Shown here: one piece after another, positions 52,659-61,916 of the stretch
Layout of the letters: every line of letters starts with the position of its first letter
Position numbering within the stretch: the first letter of the stretch is position 1
Source of the DNA: Merdicola sp905200315
Lineage (GTDB): Bacteria > Bacillota > Clostridia > TANB77 > CAG-508
Length of the DNA stretch: 64,000 nt
Reading direction: 5' to 3'
Assembly: GCA_902461935.1 (NCBI GenBank)
Contig: CABPZP010000004.1
Span: 40,389-104,388, forward strand
Position numbers and translations under genes: made by a program
Notes under the pieces: model-generated
What the model was told of the DNA's origin: nothing
The model's database searches: none
The model's input: only the letters and a program-made list of their open reading frames with translations

Positions 52659-52853
52659 ATGATGGTAAAACCAAGTGTAAACGAATTATTAAAAATAAAA
52701 GGTATAGACAACAGATATACTCTAGTTGTTATGGCTGCAAAAAGAGCAAGACAGATTGCTGCAGGAGATAAACCTATGACAAATGTAAAAGAAGAATCAC
52801 CTGTAACACTTGCAGTAAATGAAATAGCAGAAGGAAAAGTCGAAAAAATATAA
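52659..52853 (+). CDS. rpoZ: RNA polymerase omega subunit
   Basis: 64 residues. KPSVNELLKIKGIDNRYTLV, VMAAKRARQI and SPVTLAVNEIAEGKV match omega. Omega assists RNA polymerase assembly. The usual gmk gene between remA and rpoZ is absent here; a cytidylate-kinase-like gene follows instead. Confidence 0.93.
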   Translation: MMVKPSVNELLKIKGIDNRYTLVVMAAKRARQIAAGDKPMTNVKEESPVTLAVNEIAEGKVEKI

Positions 52854-52870
52854 TAAAAAGGAGTATCATT

Positions 52871-53431
52871 ATGTCAAAAAAACACATAATTTCACTTGGA
52901 GGAGAACTTGCAAGTGGAAAAGGTTCAGTTTCTAAAGTTTTAATGGAAAGACTTAAATTTGGAGTATATAAAAATGGAGACTACTTTAGAAAACTTGCAA
53001 GAGAAAGTGGAATGGATGTTACAAGCTTTAATATTTATGTAAAAGAACATCCAGAAATAGATAGAAAAATAGAAAATAGTGCAGCAGAATATGCAAAAAC
53101 ACACGACAACTTTATAATAGATGCACGTTTAGGATGGTATGCAGTACCAGAATCTTTTAAAGTTTATCTAAAAGTAGATATAGATGTTGCAGCCAAAAGA
53201 GCATTTAATGATGAACTAAGAAAAAGTTCAGAAAACTTTAATACAGTAGAAGAGCAAAAACAAGACTTAATAAAAAGATACTCATTAGAAAACGAAAGAT
53301 ACTGGAACCTATATGGAGTAAGAAAAGAAGACGAATCAAATTACGACTTAGTAATAGATACAACAAACCAAACTCCAGAAGATACAGCAGATGTAATAGA
53401 AAGAGAATACAAAAAATGGTTAGAAGCATAG
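52871..53431 (+). CDS. Cytidylate kinase-like protein (AAA_33/type 2 CMP kinase)
   Basis: 186 residues. P-loop GGELASGKGSVSKVL near the N-terminus, YKNGDYFRKLARESGMDV, EHPEIDRKIENSAAEYA, DARLGWYAVP. These motifs match the short archaeal-type CMP kinase family rather than bacterial Cmk or Gmk. It probably phosphorylates CMP/dCMP, but another NMP is possible. Ribosome site AAAGGAG. Last gene of the rpoZ unit, followed by a hairpin. Confidence 0.8.
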   Translation: MSKKHIISLGGELASGKGSVSKVLMERLKFGVYKNGDYFRKLARESGMDVTSFNIYVKEHPEIDRKIENSAAEYAKTHDNFIIDARLGWYAVPESFKVYLKVDIDVAAKRAFNDELRKSSENFNTVEEQKQDLIKRYSLENERYWNLYGVRKEDESNYDLVIDTTNQTPEDTADVIEREYKKWLEA

Positions 53432-53469
53432 AAGTACTGAATTTAAAAATAAATTAATAAATATGAATG

Positions 53470-53486
53470 GGCACGATATCCGTGCC
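53470..53486 (+). other. Post-stop hairpin
   Basis: GGCACG-ATATC-CGTGCC followed by TAAAAAAA. Same style as the hairpins at 4344, 41573 and 57173. Confidence 0.6.
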
Positions 53487-53498
53487 TAAAAAAATGTA

Positions 53499-53678
53499 TT
53501 GTCAACACTACAATATGGAAATAGACCAGATTGTAATTTTTGGAAAGATGATAATCAAACACTTAAATCAATTATAAGCTATGATAAGGAAAAAGGAAAA
53601 GTGACAGTAGATGCTAGTTATATAAGAGCTAGTGGCTATGAAATGGGATATCATTATAAATTGTTTTTAATTTACTAA
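53499..53678 (+). pseudogene. Remnant coding fragment
   Basis: A 59-codon frame from TTG 53499: LSTLQYGNRPDCNFWKDDNQ, then ISYDKEKGKVTVDASYIRAS, ending YKLFLIY. The composition looks like the C-terminal end of a larger exported protein. No ribosome site and no upstream part. Probably a gene relic. The rest of 53432-53879 contains only AT-rich spacer. Confidence 0.35.
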
Positions 53679-53879
53679 TGAATGCAAATTAAAAATAAAA
53701 GAGGTTTCGTAAAGCGAGCAGACAGAGATATTGCTCGATAAATACAAATTTTTTTTAGAAAAGTTTGTTTCACATCATTGACACATATACACAAAACCGA
53801 AACTTAAATATAAAAAAAGCATTGAAATAATAAAAAACATATGATAAAATTTTACCAATATTTGAAAGGAGGTGAAAAT

Positions 53880-54311
53880 ATGACAAAAGAAGATTTAAAT
53901 CAAATTGCTATAATAGTAAAAACAGAAGTTGGAGGCTTACGAGACGAAATGAATCAGAGATTCAAAGAACAGGAAGAAAAACTTGATAAAAAATTGGATC
54001 AGAGATTCAAAGAACAGGAAGAAAAACTTGATAAAAAATTGGATCAAAGATTCCAAGAACAAGAAGAAAAATTCTATAGAAGAATTGACCAAAGAATTTC
54101 AGATCAAATGACTTATTTTGAAGAAAAATATGGAAGAGATTTTGCATTAGCTGTTGAATGCTTAAATAGCAAAAGCGAAACAGAAGATATTCAAAATCAA
54201 AGATTAAGCGTTTTAGAAAAGTCAAATAATATTAATTCAGCTGCAATTTTTAATCATGAAGAAAGAATAAACTACTTAGAGAAAACATTACAAATTCAGG
54301 TATCTAAATAA
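53880..54311 (+). CDS. Coiled-coil protein with 15-residue repeats
   Basis: 143 residues from ATG 53880 (AAAGGAGGTGA). Three tandem units of QRFKEQEEKLDKKLD (third degenerate) form a charged coiled coil (about residues 26-70), then RISDQMTYFEEKYGRDFALA and a second helical part. Similar phage/plasmid-type small coiled-coil proteins exist, but no function is known. It has its own terminator. Confidence 0.65.
   Translation: MTKEDLNQIAIIVKTEVGGLRDEMNQRFKEQEEKLDKKLDQRFKEQEEKLDKKLDQRFQEQEEKFYRRIDQRISDQMTYFEEKYGRDFALAVECLNSKSETEDIQNQRLSVLEKSNNINSAAIFNHEERINYLEKTLQIQVSK
53955..54089 (+). repeat. 45-bp tandem repeat inside the coiled-coil gene
   Basis: Two identical 45-bp units (53955-53999 and 54000-54044), then a diverged third (54045-54089). 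In-frame; copy number could vary without frameshift. Confidence 0.9.
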
Positions 54312-54317
54312 AAGTCT

Positions 54318-54374
54318 AAAAAAGAGGGCATATCTATTATTTTTATGGGAAAAGTAATAAATATGTCCTCTTTT
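54318..54374 (+). terminator. Intrinsic terminator
   Basis: AAAAGAGGGCATAT pairs with ATATGTCCTCTTTT (one G-U), loop about 29 nt with an inner TATTA/TAATA pair. Confidence 0.8.
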
Positions 54375-54404
54375 CATATTAATATTAAAAATTATAAAAA
54401 ACAC

Positions 54405-54433
54405 TTTATATTTTTTTAATTTTGTAATATAAT
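54405..54433 (+). promoter_or_regulatory. Sigma-A promoter for the PBP gene
   Basis: TTTATA, 17-nt spacer, TATAAT, 40 nt upstream of ATG 54474. Confidence 0.6.
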
Positions 54434-54473
54434 GACAGTGTGAAAAAATAAGTTATATAAGGAGGACTTTAAA

Positions 54474-57164
54474 ATGTCTGAATATAATAGTAAAAGAGAA
54501 AATGAAAAAAATAGAACACACACTCATGAAGCAAATAAAAAAATAAAAGAAAAAAATAATAAAGTAAAAGGAAACAAAAAGAATAATCATACAAAAGCAA
54601 AAAAAGTAATAAAAGTTTGTGTAATAGCATTACTTGCTTTAATTATTATTTCAATAGGAGTAATTGCAGGAGCTTTTTTTGGACTATTTGGAGATGACTT
54701 TAAAATTAGCAAGGATGATTTAACTTTAAGTAGTGTAAATGCAACGGCATATGATAAAGATGGAAATCTAATTGCAGAACTTTCAAAAGATGAGAAAAGA
54801 AAAGTTATTACCATAGACGAGATGAACAAATATTTACCAAAAGCCTTTGTGGCAATTGAAGACGAAAGATTTTATGAACACCACGGAGTAGATTTGAAAA
54901 GAACAACGGCTGCAACAGTAAATTATATTTTTAAAGGTGGAAGCTCATCATTTGGTGGAAGTACAATAACACAACAATTAGTAAAAAATCTAACACAAGA
55001 TAAAGATAGATCAGGAATTGCAGGAATTTTAAGAAAAGTAAAAGAAATGTCTAAAGCATACCAAGTAGAACAAATGCTTACAAAAGAACAAATACTAGAA
55101 TTATACTTAAACTTAATTGGACTTGGAGGCCAAGCATATGGTGTTGAAACAGCATCACAATTATACTTTAATAAATCAGCAAATGAATTAAGTCTAGCAG
55201 AATGTGCATATTTAGCAGGAATAAATAATTCACCAAGTTTATATAAGCCATTTAGCGATTCACAAGATCAAAAAGATAAAATAATAAAAAGAACACAAAC
55301 AGTTTTAACAAAAATGCATGAATTAGGATATATAGATAGTGATGAAGAATATAACAATGCTATGAAAGAAGTAGAAAATGGTTTAGCATTTAAAAAAGGA
55401 AATATAAATTCAAATTCGGGACATTCTTATCATACAATTGCAGCTCTTCAACAAGCTAAACAAGATTTAATGGAGAAAAATGGATGGAGTGCTGAAATGG
55501 CTGAAATTCAATTATATACAAAAGGATATAAAATTTATACAACACAAGATTCAACAGTTCAAAGTGCAATGGAAAATGAGTTTAAAAAAGATAAATATAT
55601 TGTAAAATCTAGAAAAAATAAAGATGAAGACACAGGCGAGTATAAGCATTCGCAAGCTGCAATGGTAATAATAGACCATACAACAGGTCAAGTTGTTGGA
55701 ACAGTTGGAGGATTAGGTGATGATGCTTTTACATATGGTCTAAATAGAGCTACTCAATCAAAACGTCAAACAGGTTCTTCAATGAAACCTCTTGCAGTTA
55801 TTGCACCAGCAGTTGAAGAAAAAATAATAACTCCTGCAACAGTATATGATGACTGTGAGACAAGTTTTGGAAATTATAAACCTAAAAACTACTATAGTGG
55901 ATATAAGGGATTATCAACAGTTAGAGATGCAATAGAAATATCTCAAAATATTATACCATTAAAAATAATGGCTGAATTAACACCACAAAAATCTATAGAG
56001 TACTTAAAGAAAATGGGAATTTCATCTATGGTTACAAGTCAAGATAGCAAATCTGCAAATGATGAAAACTTATCAATGGCATTGGGAGGATTAACTAAGG
56101 GAGTTAGCCCATTAGAAATGGCGGCAGCATATGCAACAATAGCGAACGGTGGAGAATACATTGAACCAATCTTTTATACAAAAATAGAAGACAAGAGTGG
56201 AAATATAGTAATAGAAAAAGAGCAAAAGAAAGAAAGAGTACTTTCAGAACAAGCAGCATATATAACAAAAAGTATATTAAATCAACCTGTTGTTGGAAAC
56301 AAAGGAACAGCAACATATTGTGCAATATCTGGAATGGATGTATGTGCTAAAACAGGTACAACAAATGATGATTATGATAGATGGCTTTGTGAATTTACAC
56401 CTTATTATACAGCTGCAACTTGGTATGGATATGATGACCAAGAAACAGTTCACTATTCTGGAAACCCCGCAGGAAAAATAAGTTCAGCAATTTTCAAAGA
56501 AATACATAAAAATCTTGAAGGAAAATCATTTAAAGAGCCAACTGGAATAGTTACAGCAACAATATGCAAAGATACAGGCTTACTTCCAGCAGCAGGATGT
56601 ACCAATACTGTAACAGATATATTTATAAAAGGAACTGTTCCAACAGATACATGTAGTTCAGGAACTGTAATAGAAATATGTAAAGAAACAAATAAAATAG
56701 CAACAGAATTTTGTCCAGAAAAAGAATCTAGAAGATTTGGAGGATTGCCAGAAAAAGAATCAAAATATAACGGAAAACTATGGAATTCAAATATTTCTGG
56801 TTCAGCTTCAGCACCAAAAGAAACTTGCAATGTTCATACCTCACCAACAAATACTGTGGAAAATAATACAACAGTTGAAACACCACAAACAAGTGGAGTA
56901 TCTGTTCCAAATGTTATAGGAGAATCAGTTACAAGTGCTAAATCAAAATTAGAAGGATTGAAACTAAAAGTAGAGATAAAATATGATTCAGATGCAAATA
57001 AAGAGGATGGAGTAATTTTAAAACAAAGTATAAAATCTGGAACAACAGTTGATGAAAACTCTAAAATTATATTAACAGTTAATAAGAAAAATAATACAAC
57101 AGGAGGAAATACAACAAATAATACAGACACAGGGAATACAACTGTTGATGGCACAGAAAATTAA
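54474..57164 (+). CDS. Class A penicillin-binding protein (PBP1a type)
   Basis: 896 residues. Basic cytoplasmic tail, one membrane helix (about 47-70), GT51 glycosyltransferase (AIEDERFYEHHGVDLKR, GGSTITQQLVKNLTQ, LYLNLIGLGGQAYGVETAS), transpeptidase with SSMKPL (SxxK), SQN (SxN) and AKTGTTND (KTG). C-terminal Cys pairs, a PASTA domain (SVPNVIGESVTSAKSKLEGL) and an Asn/Thr-rich end. It polymerises and cross-links peptidoglycan. The PASTA domain parallels that of PrkC. Confidence 0.95.
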   Translation: MSEYNSKRENEKNRTHTHEANKKIKEKNNKVKGNKKNNHTKAKKVIKVCVIALLALIIISIGVIAGAFFGLFGDDFKISKDDLTLSSVNATAYDKDGNLIAELSKDEKRKVITIDEMNKYLPKAFVAIEDERFYEHHGVDLKRTTAATVNYIFKGGSSSFGGSTITQQLVKNLTQDKDRSGIAGILRKVKEMSKAYQVEQMLTKEQILELYLNLIGLGGQAYGVETASQLYFNKSANELSLAECAYLAGINNSPSLYKPFSDSQDQKDKIIKRTQTVLTKMHELGYIDSDEEYNNAMKEVENGLAFKKGNINSNSGHSYHTIAALQQAKQDLMEKNGWSAEMAEIQLYTKGYKIYTTQDSTVQSAMENEFKKDKYIVKSRKNKDEDTGEYKHSQAAMVIIDHTTGQVVGTVGGLGDDAFTYGLNRATQSKRQTGSSMKPLAVIAPAVEEKIITPATVYDDCETSFGNYKPKNYYSGYKGLSTVRDAIEISQNIIPLKIMAELTPQKSIEYLKKMGISSMVTSQDSKSANDENLSMALGGLTKGVSPLEMAAAYATIANGGEYIEPIFYTKIEDKSGNIVIEKEQKKERVLSEQAAYITKSILNQPVVGNKGTATYCAISGMDVCAKTGTTNDDYDRWLCEFTPYYTAATWYGYDDQETVHYSGNPAGKISSAIFKEIHKNLEGKSFKEPTGIVTATICKDTGLLPAAGCTNTVTDIFIKGTVPTDTCSSGTVIEICKETNKIATEFCPEKESRRFGGLPEKESKYNGKLWNSNISGSASAPKETCNVHTSPTNTVENNTTVETPQTSGVSVPNVIGESVTSAKSKLEGLKLKVEIKYDSDANKEDGVILKQSIKSGTTVDENSKIILTVNKKNNTTGGNTTNNTDTGNTTVDGTEN

Positions 57165-57172
57165 TAAAATAA

Positions 57173-57193
57173 AAGGCGGAAAAAATCCGCCTT
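57173..57193 (+). other. Post-stop hairpin between PBP gene and cysS
   Basis: AAGGCGGA-AAAAA-TCCGCCTT, no strong T-run after it. Same style as at 4344. Confidence 0.7.
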
Positions 57194-57216
57194 AAATTAT
57201 AATATAAGGAGGTATT

Positions 57217-58599
57217 ATGGATTTATTTTTTTATAATACATTAACAAGAAAAAAAGATTTATTTAAGCCATTAGAAAAAAGAGAGGTAAAAATATATTCA
57301 TGTGGACCAACAGTATATAAAGATGCAACAATTGGAAATATGAGAACAAATATATTTCAAGACACATTAAGAAGAACTTTAGAATACAATGGATATAAAT
57401 TGAAACATGTAATGAATATGACAGATGTAGGACATTTAGTTTCAGATGCAGATGAAGGCGAAGATAAAATGATAAAATCTGCAAAAGAAGAAGGAAAAAC
57501 ACCATTAGAAATTGCAGAATATTATACAAAAAGATTTTTTAACGATTTAGATAGATTAAATATCCAAAGACCAGAAATTATATGTAAAGCTACGGAACAT
57601 ATTGAAGATATGCTAAATTATGTAAAAAAATTAATAGAAAATGGTTATGCTTATGAAACATCAACTGCTATTTATTTTGATGTATCTAAATTAGATGAGT
57701 ATGGAATTTTATCTGGAATAAATTTAAGAGAACAAAAAAATGGGGCAAGAGTTGAAGTAGATAAAGAAAAGAAAAATCCATATGATTTTGCATTATGGAT
57801 AAAAGCACCAGAAAATCACTTAATGAAATGGGAAAGTCCATGGGGACTAAGCTACCCAGGGTGGCATATAGAATGTTCTGCAATGAGCCAGAAGTATTTA
57901 GGAGAAGTTTTTGACATACATACAGGAGGAATAGATTTAATTCCAACTCACCACGAAAATGAAATAGCACAAAGCAAAGGATATTCAGGAAAAATTCCAG
58001 CAAACTACTGGATGCATGGAGAATATTTACTTATAAATGGCGGAAAAATGTCAAAAAGTCTAGGAAATGTATATTTATTGCAAGATTTAGTAGATAGAGG
58101 ATATAACCCACTTGTATATAAAATGTTTTGCTATACAACTGTGTATAGAAAGAAATTGAACTTCACGTGGGAAGCTATGGACTCTGCAAAAATAGCATTA
58201 GAAAGATTAAAAGAAGCATATCAAAAACATTTAAAAGGAGAAGAAAAAATAGAAGAAAAAAACATTACTGAGTATGAAGAAAAATTTCATATCGCAATAA
58301 ATGATGACTTAAATATGCCATCTGCTATGAGCATAGCATGGGAAGTTGCTAAAGAAACAAGAAAGTCAAAAAAATTTGCAAAACTACTTGAAAAATTTGA
58401 TACAGTACTTGGACTAGAAATTAGTAAAAACGAAAAAAAAGAAAAATTACCAGAAGAAATAGAAAAATTAATTCAAGAAAGAAAAGAAGCAAGAAAAAAT
58501 AAAAATTGGGAAAAATCTGATGAATTAAGAGACTTAATTCAAAGTAAAGGATACATAGTAAAAGATACAAAAGAAGATATGATAGTAAATAAAATGTAA
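57217..58599 (+). CDS. cysS: Cysteinyl-tRNA synthetase
   Basis: 460 residues. YSCGPTVYKDATIGNMRTNI (zinc Cys and HIGH-like TIGN region), HIECSAMSQKYLG, GGIDLIPTHHENEIAQS, KMSKSLGNVY. Terminal anticodon-binding part with RNKNWEKSDELRDLI. AGGAGG ribosome site. Followed 15 nt later by pgi. Confidence 0.96.
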   Translation: MDLFFYNTLTRKKDLFKPLEKREVKIYSCGPTVYKDATIGNMRTNIFQDTLRRTLEYNGYKLKHVMNMTDVGHLVSDADEGEDKMIKSAKEEGKTPLEIAEYYTKRFFNDLDRLNIQRPEIICKATEHIEDMLNYVKKLIENGYAYETSTAIYFDVSKLDEYGILSGINLREQKNGARVEVDKEKKNPYDFALWIKAPENHLMKWESPWGLSYPGWHIECSAMSQKYLGEVFDIHTGGIDLIPTHHENEIAQSKGYSGKIPANYWMHGEYLLINGGKMSKSLGNVYLLQDLVDRGYNPLVYKMFCYTTVYRKKLNFTWEAMDSAKIALERLKEAYQKHLKGEEKIEEKNITEYEEKFHIAINDDLNMPSAMSIAWEVAKETRKSKKFAKLLEKFDTVLGLEISKNEKKEKLPEEIEKLIQERKEARKNKNWEKSDELRDLIQSKGYIVKDTKEDMIVNKM

Positions 58600-58614
58600 A
58601 AAGGAGAAATTGTT

Positions 58615-59928
58615 ATGGCTAATATAAAAGTAGATTTAAAATATTCAGGAATAGAACAAACACAAATACAAGAATATGAAAAAGATATAATAAGAATACA
58701 TGAAAGCTTTTATTTAAAAGAAAAAATCGATTCAGAATTTTTGGGTTGGCTATCATTGCCAACAAATTACAATAGAGAAGAATTCTCTAGAATAAAAAAA
58801 GCAGCAAATAAAATAAAAAATGATTCAGATGTATTAGTAGTAATAGGAATAGGTGGTTCGTATTTAGGCGCAAGAGCAGTTATAGAAGCTTTAACAAATA
58901 CTTTTACAAACTCAATTTCAGATGATGATTCAAAATTTCCTAAAATAATATTTGTAGGAAACAATATGAATCCAGATTACATAAATGATGTTATAGAATT
59001 TATTGAAGATAGGGATTTTTCAATTAATGTAATATCAAAATCTGGAACAACAACAGAACCTGCCATAGCATTTAGAATATTTAGAGAATGCTTAGAAAAC
59101 AGATATGGAATAGCAGAAGCAAGAAGCAGAATTTATGTTACAACAGATAAGCAAAAAGGAGCATTAAAACAACTTGCAGATGAAGAAGGATACGAAAAAT
59201 TTGTAGTACCAGACAATGTAGGGGGAAGATATTCAGTACTTACAGCGGTAGGACTTCTTCCAATTGCAACGGCAGGAATTAACATAGACAAATTAATGGC
59301 AGGAGCATTAGAAGCACAAGAAAAATATGCAGACAGTAATTTAAAATATAACGAATGTTATCAATATGCAGTTGCAAGAAATATTCTATATAAAAATAAG
59401 AAAAACATAGAAATACTAGTAGACTATCAACCAAAATTACACTATTTTATAGAATGGTGGAAACAACTATATGCAGAAAGCGAAGGAAAAGAAAATAAAG
59501 GAATATTTCCAACAGGAGCAGAATTTACAACAGACTTACATTCAATAGGTCAATACATACAACAAGGAAGACGTAATTTATTTGAAACTGTGTTAAATAT
59601 AGAAAAAAATAATACAGATATACGAATAAAAGCAGACGAAGATAACTTAGATGGATTAAACTATTTAAAAGGAAAGACAATAGACTATGTAAATAAAACC
59701 GCTATGAAAGCAACAATAAAAGCACATGTAGATGATGATGTACCCAATATTTTAATAAATATAGAAAAATTAAACGAAGAAACAATAGGACATTTAATAT
59801 ATTTCTTTGAACTTGCATGTGCAATGTCAGGAAGTTTACTAGGAGTAGATCCATTCAATCAACCCGGAGTAGAAAAATACAAAACAAATATGTTTCAAAT
59901 GTTAGAAAAGCCAGGTTACACAAAATAA
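58615..59928 (+). CDS. pgi: Glucose-6-phosphate isomerase
   Basis: 437 residues, the shorter Firmicutes-type PGI. GIGGSYLGARAVIEAL, ISKSGTTTEPAIAFRI, VGGRYSVLTAVGLLP, TGAEFTTDLHSIGQYIQQG, and GVDPFNQPGVEKYK. Interconverts G6P and F6P. Ribosome site AAAGGAG. Probably co-transcribed with cysS. Confidence 0.96.
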   Translation: MANIKVDLKYSGIEQTQIQEYEKDIIRIHESFYLKEKIDSEFLGWLSLPTNYNREEFSRIKKAANKIKNDSDVLVVIGIGGSYLGARAVIEALTNTFTNSISDDDSKFPKIIFVGNNMNPDYINDVIEFIEDRDFSINVISKSGTTTEPAIAFRIFRECLENRYGIAEARSRIYVTTDKQKGALKQLADEEGYEKFVVPDNVGGRYSVLTAVGLLPIATAGINIDKLMAGALEAQEKYADSNLKYNECYQYAVARNILYKNKKNIEILVDYQPKLHYFIEWWKQLYAESEGKENKGIFPTGAEFTTDLHSIGQYIQQGRRNLFETVLNIEKNNTDIRIKADEDNLDGLNYLKGKTIDYVNKTAMKATIKAHVDDDVPNILINIEKLNEETIGHLIYFFELACAMSGSLLGVDPFNQPGVEKYKTNMFQMLEKPGYTK

Positions 59929-59997
59929 ATTAACATTTATAATTAAAAAACATAATTATAAAACAATTTAATATCGTGAATAATAAATGGCAAACGC

Positions 59998-60081
59998 TGT
60001 AGGTGGTCGGAGTACCTAAAGGTATAACGGATTTGTAATCTCACATCCGTTCGAACAACTCCGAAATGCTCGACGACCCGC
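59998..60081 (+). repeat. Expanded GC-rich repeat with tRNA-like insertion, copy A
   Basis: TGTAGGTGGTCGGAGTACC, then a ~55-nt insert with ACGGATTTGTAATC and GTTCGAACA, then CTCGACGACCCGC. CGGAGT/ACTCCG and AACGGAT/ATCCGTT pair as nested stems. The insert looks like parts of a tRNA-Thr (anticodon TGT) but lacks a full cloverleaf. Almost identical to 63800. Confidence 0.85.
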
Positions 60082-60110
60082 AAAAACAAAAAAATTTAGG
60101 TGAATAAAAG

Positions 60111-60995
60111 ATGATGTTAGATTTAGTAGAAATAACACCAAGGAAGTTGAATATAAAAAAAATAATCATTACAATAATAATTATAATACTAATTATTGCA
60201 ATGAGTATTACTGGTGTTATAGCACATAAAAATGCAAAAAAAGAAAAATTAAATAATAAAGAAAAAATCATAGAATCAAAAATAATTGAAAAAGAAAAAT
60301 CATATGCTCATATGGTAGAATTTGAGGAACCAAAAAAGCAAACTCAAGATATAAGAGAACAAATTAGTAGCATATATCATTCAGAAACTAAAAGAGTGTT
60401 TTTAACTTTTGATGATGGACCTTCAAAAACAGTAACTCCACTTATTTTAGATTTATTAAAGCAAGAAAATATAAAGGCTACGTTCTTCTTACTTGGAAGT
60501 AGAGTTGAATTATGCCCAGATATTGTAAAAAGAGAATATAATGAAGGACATTATATAGCAAATCATGGATATAGCCATAATTACACAAGTATATATCAAA
60601 CACCTCAAAGCGTTGTTGATGAATTTAATGCAACGGAAAGTGCAATAAAAAATGCACTAGATAATCAAGAATATAGTTCACATTTATTCAGATTTCCAGG
60701 AGGAATGCCAGGTGGAAAACATGCTCAATTAAAAAAAGAAGCAGCAGAAATTTTGGAACAAAATGGAGTGGCGCACTTAGATTGGAATGCACTTACCTCA
60801 GATGCGGCAGGAGCAAAAACAAGTGAAGAAATGTTGCAAAATGCAATAAGCACAATAGGTGAAAAAAATAGTGTAGTAATTTTAATGCATGACGCAGGAG
60901 ATAAAATACTAACCTACGAAATGCTACCAAATCTAATATCATACTTACGTGAAAAAGGATACGAATTCAAAAATATATACGATTTACTAGAATAG
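60111..60995 (+). CDS. Membrane-anchored polysaccharide deacetylase (NodB domain)
   Basis: 294 residues. N-terminal helix (IIITIIIIILIIAMSITGVI region), linker, then NodB domain: VFLTFDDGPSKTVTPLI (catalytic Asp pair), NHGYSHNYTSI (zinc His pair), FRFPGGMPGGKHAQ, VVILMHDAGDKILTYEML. Candidate peptidoglycan GlcNAc deacetylase giving lysozyme resistance, or another glycan deacetylase. Starts ATG 60111 or 60114 after TAGGTGA. truB follows after 9 nt. Confidence 0.9.
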   Translation: MMLDLVEITPRKLNIKKIIITIIIIILIIAMSITGVIAHKNAKKEKLNNKEKIIESKIIEKEKSYAHMVEFEEPKKQTQDIREQISSIYHSETKRVFLTFDDGPSKTVTPLILDLLKQENIKATFFLLGSRVELCPDIVKREYNEGHYIANHGYSHNYTSIYQTPQSVVDEFNATESAIKNALDNQEYSSHLFRFPGGMPGGKHAQLKKEAAEILEQNGVAHLDWNALTSDAAGAKTSEEMLQNAISTIGEKNSVVILMHDAGDKILTYEMLPNLISYLREKGYEFKNIYDLLE

Positions 60996-61004
60996 GAAAA
61001 TAAA

Positions 61005-61859
61005 ATGGATGGAATTGTAATAATAAATAAAGAAAAAGAATATACATCACACGATGTAGTTGCAAAAGTAAAAAAAATATTAAACGAAAAAAAAGTAGGT
61101 CATACCGGAACACTTGACCCAAATGCAACTGGAGTATTACCAATATTGTTAGGAAAAGGAACAAAACTTTCTAAATATTTAATAAATCATAATAAAATAT
61201 ATGAAGCAACCTTAAAACTAGGAGAAAAAACAGATACTGCAGATATTGAAGGTAAAATAACAGAAGAAAAAGATGTAAAAAAAGAAAATTTATCTCAAGA
61301 AAATGTAACTAAAGTTTTAAAAGAATTTATTGGAAAAAGCAAACAAGTACCACCAATGTATTCAGCAATAAAAGTAAATGGAAAAAAGCTATACGAATAT
61401 GCACGAAAAGGACAAACAATAGAAATTAAACCACGAGAAATAGAAATTTATAGTATAGAATTGCAAAGTATAACTAATAACGAAATTACATTTAAAGTTC
61501 ACTGCTCAAAAGGTACATACATTAGAACTTTATGTGAAAATATAGCAGAAAAGCTTGAAACAGTTGGATATATGAAAGAATTAAAAAGAATTGAAGTTGG
61601 AGAGTTCAACATAAAAAATGCTATAACCTTAAAAGAATTAGAAAGCAAAAAAGAAAAAGCTCTAATATCAATAGAAGAATTTTTAAAAGATAAACAACTA
61701 ATTAATTTAAATAGCAAGAAAGTAAAACTGTTTTTAAATGGAGTAAATTTAGAGTTTAAGTTAGAAGATGGAATATACAGAATTTATAATGAAAAAAATG
61801 AATTTATAGGAACAGGAACAATAAAAAGTAATGTATTAAAAAGAGATATAATAGTTTGA
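61005..61859 (+). CDS. truB: tRNA pseudouridine-55 synthase TruB
   Basis: 284 residues. DGIVIINKEKEYTSHDVVAK, VGHTGTLDPNATGVLPI (catalytic Asp), KQVPPMYSAIKVNGKKLYEYAR, CSKGTYIRTLCENIAE. C-terminal PUA-like domain. Modifies U55 in the tRNA T-loop. Displaced from its usual site after nrnA. Confidence 0.95.
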   Translation: MDGIVIINKEKEYTSHDVVAKVKKILNEKKVGHTGTLDPNATGVLPILLGKGTKLSKYLINHNKIYEATLKLGEKTDTADIEGKITEEKDVKKENLSQENVTKVLKEFIGKSKQVPPMYSAIKVNGKKLYEYARKGQTIEIKPREIEIYSIELQSITNNEITFKVHCSKGTYIRTLCENIAEKLETVGYMKELKRIEVGEFNIKNAITLKELESKKEKALISIEEFLKDKQLINLNSKKVKLFLNGVNLEFKLEDGIYRIYNEKNEFIGTGTIKSNVLKRDIIV

Positions 61860-61884
61860 CAAATATAAGGTTAAATATTAAAAT
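61856..61884 (+). promoter_or_regulatory. Sigma-A promoter for tyrS
   Basis: TTGACA overlapping the truB stop codon, 17-nt spacer, TAAAAT. Confidence 0.6.
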
Positions 61885-61916
61885 ATAATTCGAAAATTAG
61901 AAAGGATTTGAAATTA

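Noticed and set aside
59998..60081. A functional tRNA-Thr gene
   Set aside because: No complete acceptor or T stem and no CCA; only fragments of the arms are recognisable inside a repeat.
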